Assembly: GCF_018829635.1 (NCBI RefSeq)
Contig: NZ_JAHKKG010000004.1
Span: forward strand, 434,001-498,000
DNA from: Paractinoplanes bogorensis
Lineage (GTDB): Bacteria > Actinomycetota > Actinomycetes > Mycobacteriales > Micromonosporaceae
Length of the DNA: 64,000 bases
Reading direction: 5' to 3'
Of this stretch, positions 52,744-61,966 are shown piece by piece. The notes under the pieces were generated by a model. The model worked only from the letters and a program-made list of their open reading frames with translations. It made no database searches and was not told the DNA's origin. Position 1 is the first letter of the stretch. Every line of letters begins with the position of its first letter. The position numbers and the translations under genes were made by a program.

Positions 52744-53301
52744 TCAGGAGGTCGCCGACGGCGCGGGCGCGCCACTTTCCGAAGGCGCGGCCGGGGCGCC
52801 GCTCTCCGAGGGTGCCGGCGGCGCGCTGCCGTCGGGACCGGGGCGTCCGCCGTGACCGCCGGGCCCACCGCGGCCCGGGCCGCCGGGGCCGCGCTTGCCC
52901 TCGGGGCGGTCCGGGGCAAGGGTCACCGAGGTGGCGTCCAGCGAGACCCCGTCGGCGTTCACCGTGCCCTCGGCGTGGACGCGCACGCCCACCTTCACGT
53001 CCGACGGCACGGTGGCGATGTTGATCTGGCGGGTGAAGCCGTCCCGGTCGGTGATCAGGATCTTGCCGCCGTCGATCGACTTGACCGTGCCGCTCAGGTG
53101 CGGCTTGTGCTCCCGGGGAGCCGGCGCCGCGCCTTCGGAGGGCGACGACGACGAGGACGACGGCGCGGGGGAGGGGTCGGCGTGGGCCAGCCCGGCGATA
53201 CCGAGGGCCAGCCCGCCCCCGGCGACGACGGCGATCGTGACCCGGCTGAACCGGCCGGCGTTCGTGGTGGAGTCAGGCAGAGAGAACTTCAACGTCAACA
53301 T
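52744..53301 (-). CDS. Secreted DUF5666-type protein
   Basis: This 185-residue protein has an N-terminal signal (VTIAVVAGGGLALGIAGLAHA), then a serine/proline stretch, a small beta-rich domain (LSGTVKSIDGGKILITDRDGFTRQI, VKVGVRVHAEGTVNADGVSLDATSV) resembling DUF5666, and a glycine/proline-rich tail with two SESGAPA repeats. Its role is unknown. It is divergent from a two-component system through a promoter with phased response-regulator boxes, so it is a likely regulon member. Confidence 0.7.
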   Translation of the reverse strand: MLTLKFSLPDSTTNAGRFSRVTIAVVAGGGLALGIAGLAHADPSPAPSSSSSSPSEGAAPAPREHKPHLSGTVKSIDGGKILITDRDGFTRQINIATVPSDVKVGVRVHAEGTVNADGVSLDATSVTLAPDRPEGKRGPGGPGRGGPGGHGGRPGPDGSAPPAPSESGAPAAPSESGAPAPSATS

Positions 53302-53342
53302 CTCCTAGTCCGGTTGCTTGGTCACCCACGCTGACCGGCGCT

Positions 53343-53387
53343 CCTGAAGACGACCTGAAGCGGACGGCTTCTTCAGCTCCTCTTCAG
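53343..53387. promoter_or_regulatory. Paired response-regulator boxes with 11-bp phasing
   Basis: CCTGAAG occurs at 53343 and 53354, and TCTTCAG at 53370 and 53381. Both pairs are direct repeats with an 11-bp period, and the two pairs face each other. OmpR-family regulators bind tandem half-sites one helical turn apart, so this is a probable binding region for the adjacent regulator controlling both divergent genes. Confidence 0.65.
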
Positions 53388-53431
53388 CTTCTCGAGGGGC
53401 CGTCCATAGCCACCCGGCCCAGACTGGAGCG

Positions 53432-54097
53432 ATGGTCGCTCGGGTGCTGGTGGTGGAGGACGAGGAGGCGATCCGCGACCCGCTCACGGCGGCGTTGCGG
53501 GCGGCCGGCCACGAGGTCCGCGCGTGCGCCGACGGCACCGGCTTCGAAGAGGTGGTCGACGCGTTCCGGCCCGACCTGGCCCTGCTCGACGTGCACCTGC
53601 CGGGCGGGCGGGACGGCTTCGACCTGGCCCGGGCGCTGGGCGGCCGCAGCGACTGCGCGGTGCTGATGGTGACCGCCCGCGACACCGTGGCCGACCGGCT
53701 CACCGGGTTCGACGCGGGCGCCGACGACTACGTGGTCAAGCCGTTCGCCACGGTCGAGGTGCTGGCCCGGGTCGCCGCCATCCTGCGCCGGCTCGGCCGG
53801 GTGCCCTCCACCGTGCAGGTCGCCGACCTGATCGTCGACGAGGGGGCGCAGATCGCCACCCGGGCCGGTCAGGCGCTGACCCTGACCGGCACCGAGTTCA
53901 AGCTGCTGGCCTATCTGAGCGGGCACCGCGGCCGGATCCTCTCCAAGACCCAGCTGCTGACCCAGGTCTGGGGCTACGACGAGTACGACCCCAACCTGGT
54001 CGAGGTGCACGTCAGCGCCCTGCGCCGCAAGCTCGAGCAGCACGGCCCGCGCCTGATCCACACGGCCCGCGGCCTCGGCTACGTGTTACGCCCGTGA
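53432..54097 (+). CDS. OmpR-family response regulator
   Basis: This 221-residue protein has a receiver domain with acidic pocket EDEEAIR, phosphoacceptor Asp in LALLDVHLPGG and lysine in VKPFATVEV. A winged-helix DNA-binding domain follows (LTGTEFKLLAYLSGHRGRILSKTQLL, LRRKLEQHG). Its stop overlaps the kinase GTG start. It faces a set of direct repeats upstream that it likely binds. Confidence 0.93.
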   Translation: MVARVLVVEDEEAIRDPLTAALRAAGHEVRACADGTGFEEVVDAFRPDLALLDVHLPGGRDGFDLARALGGRSDCAVLMVTARDTVADRLTGFDAGADDYVVKPFATVEVLARVAAILRRLGRVPSTVQVADLIVDEGAQIATRAGQALTLTGTEFKLLAYLSGHRGRILSKTQLLTQVWGYDEYDPNLVEVHVSALRRKLEQHGPRLIHTARGLGYVLRP

Positions 54098-55617
54098 GGA
54101 CTCTCCGTGGCCGGCTGACCCTCGGCGTGCTGGTGCTGCTCGCGGTGATCCTGGCCGGGCTGTTCACGGCGGTCGACCTGGCCCTCTCGGCTCGCCTCCA
54201 CGCCGATGCCCGCACCCGGCTCACCGACCGGGTCGCCCTGGCCCAGCAGTTGCAGGGCAGCCTGAGCCGGCAGCAGCTGGCCGACCGGCTGCGCGGCGAC
54301 GGCGTGGTGGTGCGGTTGTGTCAGGCCGACGGTTCGACCTGTGCCACCGCCGCCTCCGATCCGCCGCCGCCCGGTGCGGGCCGTCCCCGCGGCGAGCGCC
54401 CCCGGCGGCCGGACATCGCCGAGACCGCCACCGTGCCGGTCGAGACCGCGGGCAGCGTGATCTTCGTACGGTCGGCGCTGCCCGGCAACCAGATGCTGAC
54501 CCTGAGCCTGGACACCACCCAGATCACCGACGCGGTCAACCGGCTCATCGTGTTCGAGGTCGCCGGCGGCATTCTCGCCCTGCTTCTGGCCGGCGTCGCT
54601 TCGGCCCGCATTTCCCGTACGGCGTTACGCCCGCTCGAAGACATGACCACCGTGGCCCGGCAGATCGCCGCCGGAGACCGGGGTCAACGGCTCGAGGTGC
54701 CGCGCTCCGATTCCGAGCTGGGCCGCACGGCCGCCGCCTTCGACGCCATGCTCGACGAGCTGGAGGCGGCCGAGATCCGGATGCGCGCGTTCCTCAGCGA
54801 CGCGTCGCACGAGCTGCGCACCCCGCTGGCCGGCCTGCAGGCCAACGCCGAGCTGCTGCTGCGCGAAAATCCGGACCGCGCCGAGCGGGAGCGGATGGCG
54901 GTGGCGATGGTCCGCGAGTCCCGCCGGGCCGCCCGCCTGGTCGACGACCTGCTCACCATGGCCCGGCTCGGTCAGGGCATGCCCCTGGTGGTCGAGCCGG
55001 TCGACCTGCTCGCCCTGGCCGGCGCCGAGGTGGAGCGGGCCCGCTCGCTGTCCCCGGCCCTGCGTTTCGAGGTGCGAGGCGAGAGCGGGGCACCCGGCGA
55101 GGGGATCAGCGGGCCCGGCCCGCACGTCGACGGCGATCCGGGGCGGCTGGGTCAGGTCATCACCAATCTGCTCGACAACGCCCGCCACGCAACGCCGCCC
55201 GGCGGCACGATCTCGGTGTCCGTCCGCCGCCACGGCTCGCGGGTGCTGCTCGATGTGAGCGACACCGGTCCGGGCGTCCCACCGGGTGAGCGGGTCGTCA
55301 TCTTCGAGCGCTTCGGACGGGGCGACACGTCCCGTTCCCGGCACACCGGCGGCGCCGGGCTGGGCCTGCCGATCGCCCGCGGCCTGGCCGAGGCCCACCA
55401 CGGCACGCTGTCCTATGTCGACGGCGGGCCGGGCGCGACCTTCCGGCTCGACCTGCCCACATCCGGAACCGGCCCCCGCCCCCGCCTCGCGCTCACGTCA
55501 GTCCCGGCCCGCGCCGACGGCGAGCCGACCCAGGGACCGGGCGGCGGCGAGCGGGTCGCGGACCCGGCGGGCGGCGGGTCAGCTGCGGACCAGGGCGGCG
55601 GCCAGCTTCCGGCGTGA
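54094..55617 (+). CDS. Sensor histidine kinase
   Basis: This 507-residue protein has two membrane helices (LTLGVLVLLAVILAGLFTAV and FEVAGGILALLLAGVA) around an external sensor of about 120 residues with a proline/arginine-rich loop. It then has HAMP (LRPLEDMTTVARQIAAGD), the phosphorylated His in DASHELRTPLAG, N-box NLLDNARHA, and G-boxes DTGPGVPPGE and GGAGLGLPIA. It phosphorylates the response regulator encoded upstream, with GTGA coupling. A glycine-rich C-terminal tail of about 50 residues overlaps the convergent LAL gene by 39 bases. Confidence 0.92.
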   Translation: MRTLRGRLTLGVLVLLAVILAGLFTAVDLALSARLHADARTRLTDRVALAQQLQGSLSRQQLADRLRGDGVVVRLCQADGSTCATAASDPPPPGAGRPRGERPRRPDIAETATVPVETAGSVIFVRSALPGNQMLTLSLDTTQITDAVNRLIVFEVAGGILALLLAGVASARISRTALRPLEDMTTVARQIAAGDRGQRLEVPRSDSELGRTAAAFDAMLDELEAAEIRMRAFLSDASHELRTPLAGLQANAELLLRENPDRAERERMAVAMVRESRRAARLVDDLLTMARLGQGMPLVVEPVDLLALAGAEVERARSLSPALRFEVRGESGAPGEGISGPGPHVDGDPGRLGQVITNLLDNARHATPPGGTISVSVRRHGSRVLLDVSDTGPGVPPGERVVIFERFGRGDTSRSRHTGGAGLGLPIARGLAEAHHGTLSYVDGGPGATFRLDLPTSGTGPRPRLALTSVPARADGEPTQGPGGGERVADPAGGGSAADQGGGQLPA

Positions 55618-58275
55618 GGTGATGGCCAGCTTCCGGAAGATCCGGGTCAGGTGGTATTCGACCGTGGACGTGCTCAGGAACAGCCGCGCCGCGATCTCGG
55701 CGTTGGTCGCCCCGGCCGCGGCCAGGCTCGCGACCTGCCGCTCCTGCGGAGTCAGCTCGCCGCCCGGCGAGGACGCGACCGAGGGCCGCGGCCGATCCCC
55801 GGTGGCGGCCAGCTCGGTCCGGGCCCGCTCGGCGAAGGCGACCGCCCCCATGCGCGAGAACATGTCGTGGGCGGTCCGCAGCGCGACCCGGGCATCGGCC
55901 CGGCGCCGGCGCCGGCGCAACCACTCGCCGTGGACCAGGTGGCTCCGGGCCAGCTCGGTCCGGACACTGGTGCGTCCGAGCAACGTCACCGATTCGCGGT
56001 AGAGCTCCTCGGCCTGCTCGTCGTCGGCCATCAGGGCCCGGCACCGGGCCAGCAGGCCCAGCCCCCACGGGGTGCCGCTGACCGGGGCGCGTTCCTCCAT
56101 CCGGACGAGAGCCGCCTTGGCCGCCCGATGGTCCCCGCTCCGCACGCCGGCCTCGACGATCTCGTGGAGCGCCCGGGTCGCCGCGCCCGGCTTGTCGCGC
56201 TCGAGCGAGGGCCGCAGCCACTCCAGGGCCTCCGGATACCGGCCGAGGCTGATCTCCAGGACGGCCATCGAGGTGCGGACGAAATGGTGGGCCACGGTGG
56301 CGCGGGCAGCCACGGACCGGGCCTCGGTCTCGCGGCCGCTCCAGGCCAGCAGCTCGATCCGCTGCGAGTGCTCGCCGTGGGTCGCTCCGAGCATGTTCAC
56401 CAGATCGGCCAGTTCGTCCTGCATCGCCCCGGCCGCTTCGAAGCGGCCCGCCCGCAACTCCCAGGTGCTCCCGACCGCGAGCGTGGCCCGCAGAGTGCCC
56501 AGGGCGCCGCTGCGCCGGTCGTACGCTTCGATCCGGTCCCACGCGCGCCGCCCGGCTTCGTCGTCCCACAGATCGTCGGCCGCGAGGATGCTGATGACGG
56601 CCAGCGGGGGACCGTCCTCGCACAGGTTCTCATCCGTCTCGAGGGCGGCCAGGGCACCGCGCATGATCGGCACGGCGGCCTGGTAGTCACCCGCGATCCG
56701 GGTGGCACAACCGATCAGGAACTGGTTCGCGTACGTCGGTGGCGCCGACCGGATCGCCGGGGAGGCCAGCACCGCGCGGGCCAGGTCCCGCATGGTCTCC
56801 TGGTCATCGGTGGCCAGGACGGCCTGCATCGCCTCGAACATCATCTTGCGGGCCAGCGCGTCGTCCCGGCCGGTGATCGACTCGGCCGCCCCCAGCAGGA
56901 GCCCCGGTGCGGCGCCGTAGGCCCCAGAGTACATCGCGGTGGTGGCCCGGGCCTGCCGGGCCAGGGCCCGCGCGACGGGCTGGTCGAGGCCGGGTTCGGC
57001 CCGGTCGAGCATCCGGCCCGCGGCGGCCGGATCGCCGAGCACGAGCTGGGCCCGGGCCGCCGCGACCAGCCGGGCCGCCTGCGCGCGCGGGTCGGGGGAG
57101 AGCTCGGCCGCACGGGCCAGGAAGGCCGCCTGCTCGGCGTGGCCGCCGCGGGACCGGGCGCGTTCGGAGGCCCGTTCCAGCTGCGCGGCGACCTGCTCGT
57201 CGAGCCCGATGGTGGCCTGCGCGCGATGCCAGGCCTGCCGGTCGGCCTCGGCCTCGGGGTCGTGCACGTCGGCCAGGGCGGCGTGGACCCGGCGCCGGTC
57301 GGCCGGGGCGGCGCCGCGGTAGACGGCCGAGCGGATCAGCGGATGCCGGAACTCGAGGGTGGAGGTCAGCAGGCCGGCCGACAACGCGGGGTCGGCCCGG
57401 TGGGCGGCGATGCCCAGCTCGGCCGCGGCCCGCCAGAGCAGCGCCGGGTTCTGCGGCGGCGCCGCCGAGACCAGCAGCAGGAACCGGCGGGTGTCCTCGG
57501 GGAGCGGCCGGATCTGCTGCTGGAAGTGGGTCTCCAGAAGTTCGCCGACCGGCAGCGGCGCGGGCAGCGGGACGACGCCGGCCAACTGTCCGGGCCGGAG
57601 GGTGCGGGCCAGTTCGATCAGGGCGAGCGGGTTGCCCTCGGTGCCGGCGATGACGGTCGCGGCGACGGTCCGGTCGAGATGTCCGGTGACGCTGGCCGAC
57701 AGCAGGCTGAGCGCGTCGTCGCCGGGCAGCCCGCCCAGCGCCAGCGTGGGCAGCCCGGCGACCGGCGACTGCGGCTCCGGGCGGGTGGCGAACAGCAACC
57801 CGGCCGCCTCGGCGTAGAGGCGGCGGGCGACGAAGGCGAGCGCGTCGGCCGACTCCCGGTCCAGCCAGTGCGCGTCGTCGATGACGCAGAGCACGGGCTC
57901 GGGGGCGGAGGCGTCGGCGAGCAGGGTGAGTGTGGCCATCCCGACCAGGTAGCGGTCGGCCGGGCCGTCCGCGGTGTGCCCGAACGCCGCGCGCAGGGCG
58001 TCGCGCTGCGGGCCGGGCAGGGCGTCGAGCCCGGACAGCCAGGGGCGCAGCAGGCGGTGCAGGGCGGCGTAGCCTAGGCAGCTCTCCGGCTCGACCCCGG
58101 CGATGGCGACCACCCGGAGGTCCGGGCTGCCCGCCGCCACGTGGTCGAGCAGGCTGGTCTTGCCGGTGCCGGGCTCACCGGCGAGCACGAGCGTGCCGCT
58201 GCGCCCGTCGCGGACCCCGGCCACCAGCTCGGCCAGGACGCGCCGTTCGTCGTGACGGCCGATGAGCGGGACCAT
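55579..58275 (-). CDS. LAL-family LuxR regulator (third copy)
   Basis: This 898-residue regulator has Walker A GEPGTGKTS, Walker B VLCVIDDAHWLD, a TPR-like helical middle and a C-terminal LuxR domain (LTPQERQVASLAAAGATNAE... VEYHLTRIFRKLAI). Start ATG 58275 (MVPLIGRHDERR) is chosen because upstream residues are not conserved. It lies 48 bases downstream of another LAL gene on the same strand, so the two are probably co-transcribed. Target unknown. Confidence 0.88.
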   Translation of the reverse strand: MVPLIGRHDERRVLAELVAGVRDGRSGTLVLAGEPGTGKTSLLDHVAAGSPDLRVVAIAGVEPESCLGYAALHRLLRPWLSGLDALPGPQRDALRAAFGHTADGPADRYLVGMATLTLLADASAPEPVLCVIDDAHWLDRESADALAFVARRLYAEAAGLLFATRPEPQSPVAGLPTLALGGLPGDDALSLLSASVTGHLDRTVAATVIAGTEGNPLALIELARTLRPGQLAGVVPLPAPLPVGELLETHFQQQIRPLPEDTRRFLLLVSAAPPQNPALLWRAAAELGIAAHRADPALSAGLLTSTLEFRHPLIRSAVYRGAAPADRRRVHAALADVHDPEAEADRQAWHRAQATIGLDEQVAAQLERASERARSRGGHAEQAAFLARAAELSPDPRAQAARLVAAARAQLVLGDPAAAGRMLDRAEPGLDQPVARALARQARATTAMYSGAYGAAPGLLLGAAESITGRDDALARKMMFEAMQAVLATDDQETMRDLARAVLASPAIRSAPPTYANQFLIGCATRIAGDYQAAVPIMRGALAALETDENLCEDGPPLAVISILAADDLWDDEAGRRAWDRIEAYDRRSGALGTLRATLAVGSTWELRAGRFEAAGAMQDELADLVNMLGATHGEHSQRIELLAWSGRETEARSVAARATVAHHFVRTSMAVLEISLGRYPEALEWLRPSLERDKPGAATRALHEIVEAGVRSGDHRAAKAALVRMEERAPVSGTPWGLGLLARCRALMADDEQAEELYRESVTLLGRTSVRTELARSHLVHGEWLRRRRRRADARVALRTAHDMFSRMGAVAFAERARTELAATGDRPRPSVASSPGGELTPQERQVASLAAAGATNAEIAARLFLSTSTVEYHLTRIFRKLAITSRRKLAAALVRS

Positions 58276-58323
58276 GCCGTCAGCAGACCACCCGGGGGAC
58301 ACCCGGGGCGCCAGGGAACGACC

Positions 58324-61083
58324 CTAAACCGCGGACCCAGGGTGGGAGCGCAGCGCGTCGGCGAGCCGGCGCCGCGACGAGATCCCCAGCTTGGCGTAGA
58401 TGCGCGACAGGTGATATTCGACGGTCTTCTGGCTGACGTAGAGCTCGGCCGCGGCCTCGGAGTTGGTCCGCCCGTTGGCGATGACGTGGGCCACCGACAG
58501 TTCCCGCTCGGTCAGGGTGAGCGGGGCGCCGGGGTCGCTCTCGGCGGTGCTCAGGCCGGCCGCGGTCAGGTCGAGCCGGCAGCGCTGCTGGAACGGCGCC
58601 GCCCGCAGCGTGCCGAACCGGCCGTGGGCCCGGGTGAGCCAGGTCGACGCGTCGCGCCGGGACGCCGAGCCGGTGGCCAGCAGGAGCCGGCCGTACGCGT
58701 GCTCCAGCATCGCCCGGTAGAGCGGTGCGACGTCGGCGTCGACCTCGGTGGTGGCGGCCCGGCCGTAGATCTCCACCGCATCGCGGGGGCGACCCCGGGC
58801 CTCGGCGAGCTGACCGGCGAGCCGCGCGACGACGTCCCGCACGTAGCCACCGTCGTGCTCGTCCCGCAGCTCGTGCAGCACGGCCTCGGCCGCGTCGAGC
58901 TCGCCGACCCCGGTCAGCGCCTCGACCAGCAGCGACTGCTGCCACTGCCGGAACGGCTGATACCGCGGACGTAGCCCGTCGAGCAGCGGCAGCAGTGCCC
59001 GGTGCTGGCCGGGGAAGTCGGCCCGGGCCTGAGCGACGGTCGCCGCCGCCAGTGACGAGTAGACGATGTCGGGCGGTGACCCGAAGGACTGCACGATGTG
59101 CGAGAGCTCGTCGAGCCGGCGGCCGGCGCGGTCCCAGCGGCCGCGGCCGGCGTCGACGCAGACCGCCGCGAACCGGCCGGCCGCGTCGAAGGCCAGCTGA
59201 TCCTGCGAGGCGGCGACCGCCCGGGCCCGGTCGGCGGCGGACTCGCTCTCGTCCCACTCGCCGGCCAGATAGTGGACGACCGACTGCAGGGCCAGGGTGG
59301 CCGGGCCGAGCCGGGAACTCGCCCCCTGCTGGTCGCGCAGCGCCACGGTCCGCAGATCGTCGCGGGCGGCCGGCAGCCGGCCCAGGAACAGCCGCATCAC
59401 GCCGCGGGTGGCCAGCGTGTCGAGGTTGTCGTCGCGGACCTCGGTGCTCGCCGCGGGCAGGTGGGTGAGCTCGGCCAGGGCCGCCCGGGGGCCCCGGTCC
59501 CACATCCGGCCGGTCGCCAGCAGCGCCCGGGTCAGGTCGGTGGTGGCCGGGTCGAGATCGCCGGTGGCCAGGGTGCGGCGGGCGATCTCGACGGTCTCGG
59601 CGCCCCGGCCGCTCGCGATGGTGATCTGGGCCAGGAACAGCCCGGCCAGCGCGGTCACCCAGCCGGTGCCGTCCTCGGCCGCCTGATTCAGGTGGGCCTC
59701 GGCGGTGGGGATCCGGCCCGCCATCATGTCCATGATGCCGAGGATGCAGCTGCGCTCGGGTCCGGGCGCGCACTCCTCGACCTGCGGGCGCAGCGGCAGG
59801 ACGCTGTCGGCCCGCAACGTCAGCAATGACTGGGCGCAGGCCGTCAGCAGCCGCCGTTCCCGGTCGTCGCGGCCGGCCGACAACGCCGAGGCCCAGCGCA
59901 GCCGGGTGGCGGCCACGGCGTTGCGCCCGGCCGCGGCCTCCAGCAACCCGGCCTGCTCCAGACCGGTCGCGAGGTCTTCGTCGGTGGTGGTCGCGGCGGC
60001 CACCCGGTGACCCCAGCTCGCGGCGGTGCTCACCAGGCCGGCCGCGCCGGCGTGCAGGTTCCGGCGTCGTTCCGGGCCGAGTGCGTCGTAGATCGCGTCG
60101 CGGTGCAGGGCGTGCACCAGGCCGACCGGGCTCTCCGGCTCGTTCGGCCACCACCGGGCCAGGCCGGCCGTCAGCGCCGGGCCGAGCGCTTGGGCCGGAT
60201 CGTCCAGACCGGCGAGCCGGCCCGCCACCGACAGTGGCGTCCGGGCGTCGAGCACGGCCATCGCCTCGAGCAGGGCGCGGGAGTCGCCGGGCAGCCGGTC
60301 GAGCTGCCCGGTGATGGTGGCCAGCAGCGAGCGCGGCACCGGCCAGCGGTCGAGGGCGTCGTCGCGCAGCACGTCGGCCGGCACCTCGGCCAGCACCGTA
60401 CGGACGTGCAGGGGGTGGCCGCCGGTGTAGTCGTGCAGCCGTTCGCCCAGTCCGGGTGTCATCGGGCCGTCGATCGTCCCGCGCGCCAGCCGGGTCACGT
60501 CGCCGGTGCCCAGGCCGGTCAGCTCGACCCGGGTCGTCCGCTCCGACGAGCGCAGCAGCTTGTCCAGCGACTCGTCGGCCGAGCCAGGTGACGGGCGGGT
60601 GGCCAGGACGGTGAGCACCCGGTCGGACCAGAGCCGCCGCAGCACGAACCCGAGAGCCTGGGTGGACGACCGGTCGGCCCACTGCAGATCGTCGACCAGC
60701 ACCGCCACCGGGCGGCCGGCCTCCTGCAGTTCGCCCAGCAGGAGCAGCAACTGGCCGCCGATCACGTGCGGGCCCGACCCGGCGGCCGGATCGGCGAGCA
60801 GGGGGAACGCGTCCAGCGCGGTCCGTCCGGCGTGCCGCGTCAACTGCCCGATCACCCCGTACGGGAAATCGGTCTCGGTGTTGTCGGCCGTCGCCCGCAG
60901 CACGGTGAAGTCGGTGATCGAGCCGGAGAAGTGGCTCAGCAGGGCGCTCTTGCCGATGCCGGCCTCGCCCTCGACGACGGCCAGCCGGGACTCCCCCGAA
61001 CGGACCTCGTCGGCGCAGGCCCGCAGGCGCTCGGACTCCCTCGACCGGCCGACGAACAGCGGCGTGGCCTCACCGCTGGTCAC
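58324..61083 (-). CDS. LAL-family LuxR regulator (fourth copy)
   Basis: This 919-residue regulator has Walker A GEAGIGKSA, Walker B VAVLVDDLQWAD, a long helical middle and a C-terminal helix-turn-helix (LTERELSVAHVIANGRTNSE... VEYHLSRIYAKLGI). The GTG start at 61083 overlaps nothing upstream; a hydrolase gene is divergent 91 bases away. Its sequence differs greatly from the neighbour outside the motifs, so the pair is not a recent duplication. It may control the divergent hydrolase/SDR genes. Confidence 0.88.
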   Translation of the reverse strand: MTSGEATPLFVGRSRESERLRACADEVRSGESRLAVVEGEAGIGKSALLSHFSGSITDFTVLRATADNTETDFPYGVIGQLTRHAGRTALDAFPLLADPAAGSGPHVIGGQLLLLLGELQEAGRPVAVLVDDLQWADRSSTQALGFVLRRLWSDRVLTVLATRPSPGSADESLDKLLRSSERTTRVELTGLGTGDVTRLARGTIDGPMTPGLGERLHDYTGGHPLHVRTVLAEVPADVLRDDALDRWPVPRSLLATITGQLDRLPGDSRALLEAMAVLDARTPLSVAGRLAGLDDPAQALGPALTAGLARWWPNEPESPVGLVHALHRDAIYDALGPERRRNLHAGAAGLVSTAASWGHRVAAATTTDEDLATGLEQAGLLEAAAGRNAVAATRLRWASALSAGRDDRERRLLTACAQSLLTLRADSVLPLRPQVEECAPGPERSCILGIMDMMAGRIPTAEAHLNQAAEDGTGWVTALAGLFLAQITIASGRGAETVEIARRTLATGDLDPATTDLTRALLATGRMWDRGPRAALAELTHLPAASTEVRDDNLDTLATRGVMRLFLGRLPAARDDLRTVALRDQQGASSRLGPATLALQSVVHYLAGEWDESESAADRARAVAASQDQLAFDAAGRFAAVCVDAGRGRWDRAGRRLDELSHIVQSFGSPPDIVYSSLAAATVAQARADFPGQHRALLPLLDGLRPRYQPFRQWQQSLLVEALTGVGELDAAEAVLHELRDEHDGGYVRDVVARLAGQLAEARGRPRDAVEIYGRAATTEVDADVAPLYRAMLEHAYGRLLLATGSASRRDASTWLTRAHGRFGTLRAAPFQQRCRLDLTAAGLSTAESDPGAPLTLTERELSVAHVIANGRTNSEAAAELYVSQKTVEYHLSRIYAKLGISSRRRLADALRSHPGSAV

Positions 61084-61120
61084 ATGGTGACCTTATGAAT
61101 CCGGGGTTGCCCGGCGCAAG

Positions 61121-61159
61121 ACTGTGGGGTTTCCCTGATTCGGCGACGCGCGCCACAGT
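61121..61159. promoter_or_regulatory. Inverted repeat between LAL and hydrolase genes
   Basis: ACTGTGG and CCACAGT form a perfect 7-bp dyad with 25 bases between the arms, 15 bases upstream of the hydrolase ATG. It is a candidate operator for the divergent regulator; chance cannot be excluded. Confidence 0.3.
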
Positions 61160-61174
61160 GGTGTCCTGACGAGC

Positions 61175-61966
61175 ATGACGACACCGGTGATCTTCATCCA
61201 CGGCCTGTGGCTGCACGCGACCTCGTGGGAGCCCTGGATCGACATGTTCCGCGCCGAGGGCTACGCGCCCGTCGCCCCCGGCTGGCCCGGCGACCCGGAC
61301 ACCGTGGCCGAGGCCCGCGAGACCCCCGAGAGCATCGCCGACCACGGCATCGACGACGTGGTCGAGCACTTCGCCGGCATCATCCGCACCCTCGACGCGG
61401 CCCCGATCCTGATCGGCCACTCGTTCGGCGGCATGATCGCGCAGAAGCTGCTCGGTCAGGACCTGGCCCGCGCCGCCGTGGCCATCGACGCCGCCCAGAT
61501 CAAGGGCGTGCTGCCCCTGCCGCTGTCCGCGCTGCGGGCCACCCTGCCGGTCTTCAAGAACCCGGCCAACAAGCACCGCGCGGTGTCGCTGACGGCCGAG
61601 CAGTTCCGGTTCGCCTTCGGCAACGCGGTCCCGGCGGAGGAGTCGGACGCCCTCTTCGAGAAGTGGACGATCCCCGCACCGGGCAAGCCGCTGTTCGAGG
61701 CGGCCGCGGCCAACTTCGACCCGCACTCGCCGGCCAAGGTCGACACGGACAACCAGAACCGCGGCCCGCTGCTGCTGATGACCGGCGGCAAGGACCACAC
61801 CGTGCCCGAGGCGGTCACCCGGGCCACGCTCAAGCAGTACCGGCACTCCGAGGCCGTCACCGACATCACCGAGTTCCCGGACAAGGGCCACTCGCTGACC
61901 ATCGACAGCGGCTGGCGCGAGGTCGCCGACACCGCGCTGGCCTGGCTGCGCAAGCAGGGCCTCTGA
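61175..61966 (+). CDS. Alpha/beta hydrolase
   Basis: This 263-residue cytoplasmic hydrolase has the oxyanion loop FIHGLWLHATSW, nucleophile Ser in LIGHSFGGMIAQ, acid in MTGGKDHTVPE and His in PDKGHSLTID. The enzyme resembles esterase/epoxide-hydrolase-like members with unknown substrate. Its stop overlaps the SDR start by one base (TGATG), so they are one transcript. It is divergent from a LAL regulator. Confidence 0.86.
   Translation: MTTPVIFIHGLWLHATSWEPWIDMFRAEGYAPVAPGWPGDPDTVAEARETPESIADHGIDDVVEHFAGIIRTLDAAPILIGHSFGGMIAQKLLGQDLARAAVAIDAAQIKGVLPLPLSALRATLPVFKNPANKHRAVSLTAEQFRFAFGNAVPAEESDALFEKWTIPAPGKPLFEAAAANFDPHSPAKVDTDNQNRGPLLLMTGGKDHTVPEAVTRATLKQYRHSEAVTDITEFPDKGHSLTIDSGWREVADTALAWLRKQGL

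Noticed and set aside
55651..58077. An 808-codon plus-strand open frame opposite the third LAL gene
   Set aside because: Same shadow effect; no recognisable domain, and low-complexity composition.
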